Shown here in pieces: positions 51,723-59,757 of a DNA stretch of 64,000 nucleotides (positions are counted from its first letter, which is position 1; the number at the start of each line of letters is the position of its first letter). The stretch spans positions 1 through 64,000 of the forward strand of contig JAXDFZ010000003.1 of NCBI GenBank assembly GCA_034665305.1. Reading direction: 5' to 3'. The DNA is from DASXRU01 sp034665305 (GTDB lineage: Bacteria; Acidobacteriota; Blastocatellia; Pyrinomonadales; Pyrinomonadaceae). A model generated the notes under the pieces. It searched no databases. It was not told the DNA's origin and saw only the letters and a program-made list of their open reading frames with translations. The translations under genes were made by a program, and so were the position numbers.

Positions 51723-51750
51723 GCGATTCGACTGGGACGAACGAAGAATT

Positions 51751-53541
51751 ATGAGCACATCCATCGGGCAAAACATCGAAGCGCTCTGCCAGGAACAGGG
51801 CATTGAGCGCGATCTGGTGATCGACGCCATGAAGGAAGCCGTCCGTGCGGCAGCCAAGAAACAGTTCAAGTCCGGCGAAGATATTCAGGTGGACTGGAAC
51901 CCCGATACCGGCATCGAGCTCTCCGCTTCAAAAGTTGTCGTTGATGAAGTCACCGATCCGGCGATCGAGCTTTCCATCGAGGAAGCTCGGGAGATGGCCG
52001 GCGATGAAGTGGAAATCGGAGATGCCTTGCTGCTGCCGCTGCCGATGGAAGAACTGGGACGTATTGCTGCGCAGACCGCCAAGCAGATTCTTTTCCAAAA
52101 GGTCCGCGATGCCGTCCGCTCCAACGTGTATGAGCAGTATGTCGACAAGATTGGCGATTTGGTGAACGGCTTCGTGAAGCGCTTTGAACGCGGCAACATT
52201 ATTGTCGACCTCGGCAATCTGGAAGCCATCCTGCCCCGTTCGCAACAATCGCGCGGCGAGCAGTGGAACCAGGGAGAGCGCATTCGCGTCGTTATCAACA
52301 ACGTTTCGAAGGAATCGAAAGGGCCGCAGGTCGAAGTGTCGCGTACTTCGCCGGAACTACTGCGCCGGCTGTTCGAGATGGAAGTGCCGGAAATCTACGA
52401 CGAAACGGTCGTGATTAAGTCGGCGGTGCGCGAGCCGGGAGAGCGCGCTAAGATCGCCGTCACTTCAAACGAGCGTGACGTTGATCCCGTCGGCGCCTGC
52501 GTCGGCATGAAGGGTTCGCGCGTTCAGGCCATCATTCGCGAATTGCGTGGCGAAAAAATCGACATCATTGAGTGGTCAGATGAACCTTCAGTGTTTGCAG
52601 CCAATGCGCTTTCGCCGGCGAAAGTGAATCAGGTGCGCATCACGGATATTGAAAACCGGCAGATGGAAGTCATTGTTAACGAGGACCAGCTAAGCCTGGC
52701 AATCGGCAAGCGCGGACAGAACGTTCGCCTGGCGACCAAGCTGGTGGGCTGGAACATCGACATCCGCAGCGAGGAAGAACTGAAACGCGAAATCGCCGAA
52801 CAGATGGGCATGATGATCGCTTCCGGCGAGCCGGTGCCCCTGTCAGTAATTGAGGGCGTGACGGCGCCGCAGGCTGATGCGCTGGCCGAGCATGGCATTA
52901 ATGACATCGATGCTTTGGCGGGTACGTCGGTAGATGATCTGGTTGAGTTCCTGGATCTAAGTCTGGACGAAGCTCAGGTGATTATCGATGCTGCCCAGCA
53001 GGTGCTGGCCGTTCGCGATCAAAGGTTGCAGGGCTCTGAAGAACTGATCGAAGGCGAAGCAGAGACCGGCGAGGAAGTCGAAGCTGAGGCTGGCGAAGTT
53101 GAGACCGCGCCGGACAGTGCTGACACTGCCGAAGGCTACGATGAAGCTGTGGCACAGGGAATTCCGTTTAGTTCCGAGGGTGACGCCCTCGCGCAGGATT
53201 CCGCAACGCCGGTGGCACTGACTGAAGCTGATCCTACTTCGCAGGCCGAGGTTGTGTTGCAGGAGCCGGGCAAGGATCTTCGCCCGGACACCGTGACGCC
53301 CGCCCCTGATGTGACGTCCAGCGGCGCTGCCTACATTGAAGCAGCCGGACGCGTTGGTGAAGGCGAACGGCCCGAAGAAGAAACCGGTCCGTTTTCGCCG
53401 CGTGCAGATTTTGCTTCAGAAGCGTCCGCTCCTGAAGTTGAGAATTCCTTTACTCCCGCGCCGTCTGAAAGTGAAGAGGTCGCCGCGGACGGGAGTGTTG
53501 CCGACGAGAAGCAAGATGCTTCCGAAGATGCGACCGAATAA
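51751..53541 (+). CDS. nusA: Transcription termination/antitermination protein NusA
   Basis: NusA binds RNA polymerase and nascent RNA. The 596 residues comprise the N-terminal domain (1-125), an S1 domain (~130-200), KH1 and KH2 (~220-360; GACVGMKGSRVQAIIRELRG, then LSLAIGKRGQNVRLA), a helix-hairpin-helix region (~370-430, ALAEHGINDIDALAGTSVDD), and a ~160-residue acidic tail (EGEAETGEEVEAEAGEVE and onward) that probably is disordered. Confidence 0.96.
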   Translation: MSTSIGQNIEALCQEQGIERDLVIDAMKEAVRAAAKKQFKSGEDIQVDWNPDTGIELSASKVVVDEVTDPAIELSIEEAREMAGDEVEIGDALLLPLPMEELGRIAAQTAKQILFQKVRDAVRSNVYEQYVDKIGDLVNGFVKRFERGNIIVDLGNLEAILPRSQQSRGEQWNQGERIRVVINNVSKESKGPQVEVSRTSPELLRRLFEMEVPEIYDETVVIKSAVREPGERAKIAVTSNERDVDPVGACVGMKGSRVQAIIRELRGEKIDIIEWSDEPSVFAANALSPAKVNQVRITDIENRQMEVIVNEDQLSLAIGKRGQNVRLATKLVGWNIDIRSEEELKREIAEQMGMMIASGEPVPLSVIEGVTAPQADALAEHGINDIDALAGTSVDDLVEFLDLSLDEAQVIIDAAQQVLAVRDQRLQGSEELIEGEAETGEEVEAEAGEVETAPDSADTAEGYDEAVAQGIPFSSEGDALAQDSATPVALTEADPTSQAEVVLQEPGKDLRPDTVTPAPDVTSSGAAYIEAAGRVGEGERPEEETGPFSPRADFASEASAPEVENSFTPAPSESEEVAADGSVADEKQDASEDATE

Positions 53542-53707
53542 CCGTGGCGGGCGCACGCCTTTTAGGTGCGCCTCGCTGCTCGCCCTCCTGAACCTGTCGT
53601 GGCGTTGCACTCCTGAAATGCGCGCTTTCTAGAAAGGTGGTGGAGAGCGCGAGCTCTTAGCCACTTTGAAGCGCCCGGCGCCGTTTGCTGCGCCGCAGAA
53701 GGAATGC

Positions 53708-56437
53708 ATGACCGCTCACTTAAAGGTTCGCATTTACGATCTAGCCAAAGAACTCAAGCTCGACACTAAGCGCCTGATCGAAGAAGTGCGCCGCGAAGGT
53801 GTGGATGTCAGTGTGCCTTCGAATTCCGTCAGCAAAGAGCTCGCGGACAAGATTCGCAATAAATATTTTCCGAAAAAAGAAACCACGGTTAAGCGCGCCG
53901 TTCGCGTAGTTAAGAAAGCGGCGCGCCCGGTGGTCGAAGAAGCGCCGGCGGAAGAAGTACCAGAACCGGAAGCCGAGCCGCAACCAGTTGCCGCCGCGCC
54001 GCCCGCGGCCGAACCGGAAAGCACAGTGGCCCAGCCGGCCAAGCCCGCTACGCGACTACTGAGAAAATTGGCCCCGGCCGTCCGCGCCGAACAACCAGGC
54101 GCAGTCGCCGTTGAAGAGCCGATTGCCGAAATTGAGCCCGCTCAGGTCGAGGCAGAGGCGCCCGCCGCGAGCGAGGAAGTTGCGTCGCCGGAGCCGGACG
54201 TCCCCACAGCCATTCCTGGTCCATCAAGACAAATCCGAGTCATGCGCCCAACCGCGGCCGCGCTGAACGCCGGCATTCGCCATGGCGAGCGCGCTCCGGT
54301 CCCGGTCACCGTACCGACGCCTGCGGCACCGACGCCGCGCGAACGACGCGAACGTCAGGAGCGTGGCGAGGGTACCGGCGCCGCGCGCGCGCCGCGAGTG
54401 TATGCGCGGACCGAGCGCACCGGCACGCCGGGTGAAACGTTGACTCCACAAACCACTTATATTCCGCCGCCAGATGCCGGCCGGCGCCGCTCGCGCCGCA
54501 CGCCCACGCGTGGCGGAAAACGACCGGGAGAGGGAAGAGGCGGAAAGTTTGATCGAGGCGATTTCATTCCACCGCCGCGGGCTTTGTCTCTGGAAGATCG
54601 AATCGCCGGAAGAATGGAATCTCCGGGCGTTCCCGGAGAACTGAAGTCGGTGCGCCTGGTCGAAGGCTCAACGGTAAAAGAATTCGCCGAGAAGCTGGGC
54701 ATCAAACCGAAGGAAATCGTGACGCTGCTGTTGCAACGCGGCGTGTTCGCGACTATCAACCAGGCGCTGAACGACGACGTGGCGGCCGAGTTGGGAGAAC
54801 GATTCGGTTATGCAGTTTCCTTCGTGCCATTTGAAGAGATGGTGGCGGAGGAGGAGTTTGAAGACCTGATTGCTGCCGATGCCGACGACGTAGAGTTGCC
54901 GCGCGCGCCGGTAGTCACGGTCATGGGCCACGTTGATCACGGCAAGACTTCATTGCTGGACGCAATCCGCGCCACCGACGTAGCCGGCGGCGAAGCCGGT
55001 GGGATTACCCAGCACATTGGAGCCTACAGTGTGCAGGTGCCGATTCCGGATCATCCGGGAGAAACGCGCCGCGTAGTTTTTCTCGACACGCCGGGCCACG
55101 AAGCCTTCACGATGATGCGCGCCCGTGGCGCCAAAGCAACTGACGTGGTGGTGTTGGTCGTAGCAGCCGACGATGGTGTGATGCCGCAGACAATCGAGGC
55201 CATCGAACATTCGCGCGCGGCGAACGTTCCGATCATCGTGGCGATTAATAAGATTGATAGTCCGGCCGCAAATCTGGATAAAGTGAAACAGGAACTGGCA
55301 ACGCAGGGGTTGCAGCCGATCGATTGGGGTGGCGAGACCGAGGTCGTGCCGGTATCGGCAAAGAAACGCCAGAACCTTGAGAATCTGCTCGAGACCATCC
55401 TGCTGACTTCGGACATTCTCAACTTGCGCGCCAGTCCAACGCGACTTGCTTCCGGCGTAGTTCTCGAAGCGAAGCTCGATCGCGGCCGCGGCGCCGTCGC
55501 GACTGTGCTGGTCCAACAGGGCACATTGCGTCTGCACGAGCCGTTCATCATGGGCCAGGTCTTCGGCAAGGTACGCGCCATGTTCAATGACCGCGGCGAA
55601 GCTGTTTCGGAAGCCGGGCCGGCGACTCCGGTCGAAGTGCTGGGGCTGCAGGGCGTGCCGCAGGCCGGCGAGTCGTTCCAGGTGGTCGCGGACATTACGC
55701 GCGCGCAGCAGATTTCGCATCACCGTCAGGCGTTAACGCGACAGAACACTTTGCTGCAAAGCACCAAACGCGGAATCGAAGCGTTGGGCCAGACCGAAGT
55801 CAAAGAGCTGCTGGTGATCATCAAGGCCGACGTGCAGGGTTCGGTAGAAGTTCTGAAGTCTACCCTGCAAAAACTTTCCACCGAGGTGGTGAAGGTCAAG
55901 GTCATTCGCTCCGGCGTGGGCGCCATTACCGAATCCGATGTGCTGCTGGCCTCGGCGACCCAGGCGGGCACATCTTCCGCCGCAGTGGTCATCATTGGTT
56001 TCAATGTGCGGCCCGAAGTGCGCGCTGCCGAGTTAGCCAAACAGGAAAGTGTGGATGTCCGGCTGCATTCGATCATTTACAAGGTCGAAGAGGAAATACG
56101 TGCGGCCATGATCGGCATGCTGGAGGCAATCGAGAAAGAGAAGATTCTCGGCAAGGCGGAAGTACGCGAAGTGTTCCGCGTACCCCGCGCCGGTGTGATT
56201 GCTGGTTGCATGGTGATCGACGGTGTGATCCGGCGCAACGCAAAAGCGCGACTTATTCGCGACGGCGTCGTTGCGTGGGAAGGCGGGATTGCTTCGTTGC
56301 GGCGCTTTAAGGATGACGCTTCCGAAGTGCGCGAAGGATTTGAGTGCGGCATCGGGCTGGAAAACTTCAACGACGTTAAGGTCAGTGACCAGATCGAAGC
56401 CTACATCATCGAGAAGATCGCGGCGACGGAGCTTTAG
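53708..56437 (+). CDS. infB: Translation initiation factor IF-2
   Basis: IF-2 places initiator tRNA on the ribosome. ATG 53708 (AAGGA at 53699-53703) gives MTAHLKVRIYDLAKELKLDT, with 909 residues. An IF2_N domain is followed by a long Ala/Pro/Glu/Arg-rich linker (~65-310) and a second IF2_N-like part, then the G domain with GHVDHGKTSLLDAIR, DTPGHEAF and NKID, and domains II-IV. No ylxR gene stands between nusA and infB; the 166-bp gap holds only an inverted GGCGCAC/GTGCGCC pair. Confidence 0.96.
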   Translation: MTAHLKVRIYDLAKELKLDTKRLIEEVRREGVDVSVPSNSVSKELADKIRNKYFPKKETTVKRAVRVVKKAARPVVEEAPAEEVPEPEAEPQPVAAAPPAAEPESTVAQPAKPATRLLRKLAPAVRAEQPGAVAVEEPIAEIEPAQVEAEAPAASEEVASPEPDVPTAIPGPSRQIRVMRPTAAALNAGIRHGERAPVPVTVPTPAAPTPRERRERQERGEGTGAARAPRVYARTERTGTPGETLTPQTTYIPPPDAGRRRSRRTPTRGGKRPGEGRGGKFDRGDFIPPPRALSLEDRIAGRMESPGVPGELKSVRLVEGSTVKEFAEKLGIKPKEIVTLLLQRGVFATINQALNDDVAAELGERFGYAVSFVPFEEMVAEEEFEDLIAADADDVELPRAPVVTVMGHVDHGKTSLLDAIRATDVAGGEAGGITQHIGAYSVQVPIPDHPGETRRVVFLDTPGHEAFTMMRARGAKATDVVVLVVAADDGVMPQTIEAIEHSRAANVPIIVAINKIDSPAANLDKVKQELATQGLQPIDWGGETEVVPVSAKKRQNLENLLETILLTSDILNLRASPTRLASGVVLEAKLDRGRGAVATVLVQQGTLRLHEPFIMGQVFGKVRAMFNDRGEAVSEAGPATPVEVLGLQGVPQAGESFQVVADITRAQQISHHRQALTRQNTLLQSTKRGIEALGQTEVKELLVIIKADVQGSVEVLKSTLQKLSTEVVKVKVIRSGVGAITESDVLLASATQAGTSSAAVVIIGFNVRPEVRAAELAKQESVDVRLHSIIYKVEEEIRAAMIGMLEAIEKEKILGKAEVREVFRVPRAGVIAGCMVIDGVIRRNAKARLIRDGVVAWEGGIASLRRFKDDASEVREGFECGIGLENFNDVKVSDQIEAYIIEKIAATEL

Positions 56438-56512
56438 ATAGGTATCGGGTGCCAGGTGTCAGTTGTCAGTCAAAAACATTGCGGCACCTGACACCTGGAA
56501 CCCGACACCCTT
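56438..56512. repeat. GGTGYCA heptad inverted repeat
   Basis: Left arm GGTATCG, GGTGCCA, GGTGTCA, GTTGTCA, GT. Right arm GCACCTG, ACACCTG, GAACCCG, ACACCC. The loop is near 56470-56482. It lies in the infB-rbfA gap and shares its unit with the arrays at 8527 and 21225. Confidence 0.9.
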
Positions 56513-56515
56513 TTT

Positions 56516-56878
56516 ATGAGACGCCCGGAACGAGTTGCCGACACATTGCGTGAAGAGATTACGCAAATTGTCGGGTATGAGTTGGAAGATCCTCGCGTGG
56601 CCATGGTTACTGTGACCGACGTGCGAGTTTCTGAGGATTTACGCGACGCCAGCGTTTACGTGACGATCGCCGGCGACGATGCGGAAGGTTTGAAAGCCAT
56701 GCAGGCGCTGCGACACGCCGCGCCATACGTGCGCCGGCAGCTTGGCTTTGCGCTGAGCCTTCGGCATACTCCTGAACTTCATTTTGTGCGCGATACGGTG
56801 GAAGAGCAGGCCGCGCGCATCGATGAAGTGCTAATGAAGCTGGGAGTGCAGCCGGCTGGTGAAGGAAAGGATGAGTAA
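56516..56878 (+). CDS. rbfA: Ribosome-binding factor A
   Basis: RbfA acts in late 30S maturation. The 120 residues begin MRRPERVADTLREEITQIVG and include VTVTDVRVSEDLRDASVYVT and YVRRQLGFALSLRHTPELHF. The length is normal. The ATG is only a few bases beyond the heptad array, with TTTTT rather than a clear Shine-Dalgarno sequence before it. Confidence 0.95.
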   Translation: MRRPERVADTLREEITQIVGYELEDPRVAMVTVTDVRVSEDLRDASVYVTIAGDDAEGLKAMQALRHAAPYVRRQLGFALSLRHTPELHFVRDTVEEQAARIDEVLMKLGVQPAGEGKDE

Positions 56879-56879
56879 A

Positions 56880-56991
56880 GTGGCACAGACTTCGGTCTGT
56901 GAAGATTCCTGTAACGCAGACTGCTAGTTTGCGAAACCCGGGACGCAAACTAACAGTTTGCCCTACATCCCAGACTGAAATCTGTGCCACT
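56880..56991. repeat. GTGGCACAGACT inverted repeat element
   Basis: Left end GTGGCACAGACTTCGGTCTG, right end CAGACTGAAATCTGTGCCAC. An inner pair CAGACTGCTAGTTTGCG / CGCAAACTAACAGTTTG. Related single hairpins are at 29237 and 51174-51194 (CACAGACTCCAGTCTGTG). Confidence 0.75.
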
Positions 56992-57003
56992 CATTGTTTT
57001 GAA

Positions 57004-58005
57004 ATGTTAAGTCAGGTTGTTGAGTTAATTGAATCGAAGAACCGGTTTGCCATCACCGCGCATGCGCGTCCGGATGGTGACAGTTTAGGATCTTCGCTTG
57101 GTCTTTATTGGCTGCTGCGGGCCCTCGACAAGGACGCGGAAGTCATCATGCGCGACCCGGTGCCCTGCGCCTATCGCCAACTTCCCGGCGCCGGCGGCGT
57201 GCGCGTAACGCCTTCCGTCGATCGCGCATACGATGCCGTGTTTGTGATTGAGTGTTCGGATATTGCCCGGCCCGGTCTAATCGATCTCGAAAAGCAATTC
57301 GTCGTCAACATCGATCACCATGCCACTACGGCGCTGTTCGGCTCTATCAACTGGATCGATTCCACGGCGTCAGCGGTGGGAGAGATGATTTACAACCTGA
57401 GTAAGGCGACCGGTGTGCGCGTGACCAGGGAAATCGCGGAATGCGTTTACACGGCCTTGATTACTGATACCGGTTCGTTTCACTACTCGAATACTACCGA
57501 GCGCACTTTCAAAGTCGCATCGGAACTGGTGCGCACCGGAGTCAAACCAGCAAAAACTGCGGAAGCTGTTTTCGCCAGCTACCCGTGGAGCAAGATCCAA
57601 CTTTTTGGCGAGGTCCTTTCCACGGCGCGGCGCGATAGCACCGGCAAAGTGGCCTGGATGCGCCAGACCATGGAGATGCAGGAACGCGCCAGAGCTTCCG
57701 AAGAAGACGCCGACGGTTTTGTGAATTATCCGTTGACGGTCGGCGAGGTCGAGGCGGTGGCGCTTTTGAAAGAAACCGAGCGCGGCGTTTATCGCACCAG
57801 CCTGCGTTCCAAGGGCGACGTCAACGTGGCGAAGGTGGCTGAGAAATATGGTGGCGGCGGTCATCGCAACGCCGCCGGCTGCACGCTGAAGGGCGACTGG
57901 GAAGAAGTTGAGATCGAGATCGTCAGCCTGCTGCGCGATGCCGTAGAGCGCGCGAATGGTTCGAAAGATATAACCGAGGATGCTTTGGTAGAGGCTAGAG
58001 GCTAG
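57004..58005 (+). CDS. nrnA: Bifunctional oligoribonuclease/PAP phosphatase, DHH family
   Basis: NrnA degrades nanoRNA and 3'-phosphoadenosine 5'-phosphate. ATG 57004 gives 333 residues; an upstream in-frame start would translate the repeat element. Motifs: ARPDGDSLGSSLGLYWLL, FVIECSD, VNIDHHATT, and the DHHA1 signature GGGGHRNAAGC. The last codons (EARG) are made of a TAGAGGC heptad, as in rpsC. Confidence 0.95.
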   Translation: MLSQVVELIESKNRFAITAHARPDGDSLGSSLGLYWLLRALDKDAEVIMRDPVPCAYRQLPGAGGVRVTPSVDRAYDAVFVIECSDIARPGLIDLEKQFVVNIDHHATTALFGSINWIDSTASAVGEMIYNLSKATGVRVTREIAECVYTALITDTGSFHYSNTTERTFKVASELVRTGVKPAKTAEAVFASYPWSKIQLFGEVLSTARRDSTGKVAWMRQTMEMQERARASEEDADGFVNYPLTVGEVEAVALLKETERGVYRTSLRSKGDVNVAKVAEKYGGGGHRNAAGCTLKGDWEEVEIEIVSLLRDAVERANGSKDITEDALVEARG

Positions 58006-58297
58006 AGACTGGGGACTAGCCGAAGACATTTTCCATTTCTCATTTTTCATTAGGTCGTTAGATGCCTTCGTCCACTTGATTTGCCGTCCGGAATAAGACC
58101 ATTTTATATCTCTCGTTTTTCAGTTCTCGTTTGTCATTAGCAGCGGCCTTAGAGCACCCATTGAAAGAATCAATGGAAAATGACAAATGAAAAATCACAT
58201 ATGGAAATGCGCTTTTTCTGTCCCACCTCAGTTCGGAACTCCCCGCTCTAGCCTCTAGTCTTGCTTTTCCTGGCCTCTAACCTCTAGTCTCTAGCCT
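57990..58297. repeat. Nested double heptad array between nrnA and cobO
   Basis: Outer arms of TAGAGGC/TAGAGAC units (57990-58020 and, inverted, 58240-58297) enclose a second inverted repeat of AAATGRC type units (left ATTTTCC, ATTTCTC, ATTTTTC, ATT near 58029-58052 and TTTTCAG, TTCTCGT, TTGTCAT near 58117-58138; right AATGACAAATGAAAAAT near 58174-58192 and ATGGAAATG to 58209). The outer left arm supplies the end of nrnA, and the right arm runs to within a base or two of the cobO ATG. Confidence 0.88.
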
Positions 58298-58298
58298 C

Positions 58299-58874
58299 AT
58301 GCTGAATGAGAAGAAATACAAATGGCGCCGCCAGGATTATCAGGAAACCACCAAAGGTCTGCTGATGGTCCATACCGGAAACGGTAAAGGAAAAACTACG
58401 TGCGCCCTCGGGTTGATGATGCGCGCTGCCGGCCGCGGTTTGAACTGTTGCATGATTCAGTTCATGAAATCGCGCAACGATCGTTACGGCGAGCACGTTT
58501 CGGCAGAGAAGCTCGGTATCGAAGTGCACACGATGGGCGACGGCTTCACCTGGGACACTAAAAATCCGGAACAGGATCGCGCCACGGCGCGCGCGACCTG
58601 GGAACTCTGCGTAGCCAAGATGCGCAGCGGTGATTACGATCTGCTGGTCTTTGATGAACTGGTGTACGTGTTGAGTTATGAGATGCTGCCGGTGGAAGAA
58701 GTAGTCGCTGAGTTCCGTTCCATTCGCGCCGCGCAACCCGCGCTGCACATCGTCGTCACCGGCCGCGATGCTCCCGCGGCCCTGATCGAAGCTGCCGATC
58801 TCGTTACCGAGATGACGGAGATCAAACATCCGTTTCAGGCGGGCATCAAAGCGCAGCAGGGTATTGAGTTCTGA
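58299..58874 (+). CDS. cobO: Cob(I)yrinic acid a,c-diamide adenosyltransferase
   Basis: CobO/BtuR adds the adenosyl group to corrinoids. The 191 residues have the P-loop HTGNGKGKTTCALGLMMRAA, the QFMKS segment and a DLLVFDELVYVLSYEMLP Walker B region, typical of this type. No cobalamin riboswitch could be found in the leader, which is filled by heptad arrays. An adenosylcobalamin user is implied somewhere in the genome. Confidence 0.93.
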   Translation: MLNEKKYKWRRQDYQETTKGLLMVHTGNGKGKTTCALGLMMRAAGRGLNCCMIQFMKSRNDRYGEHVSAEKLGIEVHTMGDGFTWDTKNPEQDRATARATWELCVAKMRSGDYDLLVFDELVYVLSYEMLPVEEVVAEFRSIRAAQPALHIVVTGRDAPAALIEAADLVTEMTEIKHPFQAGIKAQQGIEF

Positions 58875-59045
58875 ATGGGGAATTACGGGTAGGAAGCCAA
58901 AATCTGAACCCGTCAAACTTATTCATAGAGTTGACCGGGTGCCCCCTTCGTCGCTCATTAGCGCTACGCTAACCTGACGTTGCGCAATCGCGCTTGAACA
59001 GTTTGACCAGCTGTGTTTTGATCTTGCTGTTCCAGAGGGACTAGC

Positions 59046-59291
59046 ATGAGTGTTCCGCAAAAAAGTTACGACGAAATCGTGGATCTGTTTGTTCGGACAA
59101 GTTCGGCTGAGGTGCTTGCTTTCCGGCCTTCTCTTGAGTCTCAAGAGCGCGTTCGCTATTTGTTACAGCAAAACGCGAGTGGCGAATTAACAGAGGACGA
59201 GGCTGCCGAGTTGGAGCGCTTTGGCGAGCTTGAGCATTTGATGCAACTGGTCAAGGCTCGTGCGCAAGCTTTTGTGGAGCGCCAGTCGTGA
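59046..59291 (+). CDS. Small protein paired with an HNH nuclease
   Basis: 81 residues, mostly helical and acidic: SYDEIVDLFVRTSSAEVLAF, then a second helix pair with GELTEDEAAELERFGELEHL. GAGGG precedes the ATG. Its end overlaps the GTG of the HNH gene by 4 bp, so they are made together. I recall similar small proteins before HNH genes in cyanobacteria, but I know of no assigned function; a partner or inhibitor of the nuclease is possible. Confidence 0.75.
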   Translation: MSVPQKSYDEIVDLFVRTSSAEVLAFRPSLESQERVRYLLQQNASGELTEDEAAELERFGELEHLMQLVKARAQAFVERQS

Positions 59292-59713
59292 GTCTTGCCC
59301 GAGTCTCGTTGGCGTTGCGGAATGCGGTACGAGAACGGGCGGACGGATGCTGTGAGTATTGTCTTTTATCTGAAGAGCGAGCCTTCTTCCCCCACGAACC
59401 CGACCATATCATTGCGAAAAAGCACGGTGGCGACAGTACCCTCGAGAATGTGGCGCTAGCCTGCTTCGATTGCAACCGTTTTAAAGGATCCGACATCGCA
59501 TCAATCGATCCCGATTCAGGTGAGTTGGTTTCTTTGTTCAATCCGCGAACACAGGAATGGACCGAACACTTGGCTCTTGAAGACGGACGAATCATCTCCC
59601 GCACTGCTATAGGTCGGGTCACTGAACGTATTCTTAGGTTGAACCTGGAGAGTCGCGTCGAAGTTCGTCAGATTCTGAGCAGAATCGGTCGCTACCCAGC
59701 TAACAAGGAATAG
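59288..59713 (+). CDS. HNH endonuclease
   Basis: The 141 residues contain CEYCLLSEERAFFPHEPDHI, then IAKKHGGDSTLENVALACFD and CNRFKG: a complete HNH core with two CxxC pairs and the catalytic Asp-His. A Gly-Arg-rich C-terminal part ends RIGRYPANKE. GTG start overlapping the small upstream gene. The target is unknown; it could be a defence, toxin-type or homing-type nuclease. Confidence 0.85.
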   Translation: MSLARVSLALRNAVRERADGCCEYCLLSEERAFFPHEPDHIIAKKHGGDSTLENVALACFDCNRFKGSDIASIDPDSGELVSLFNPRTQEWTEHLALEDGRIISRTAIGRVTERILRLNLESRVEVRQILSRIGRYPANKE

Positions 59714-59757
59714 AGCAAATGCATTCGAGACTTCTTATGGGACGTGAGATCCCACCA

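Noticed and set aside
58006..58298. Cobalamin riboswitch ahead of cobO
   Set aside because: I looked for the B12-box GCCACTG and the associated stems; the gap consists of heptad arrays instead.
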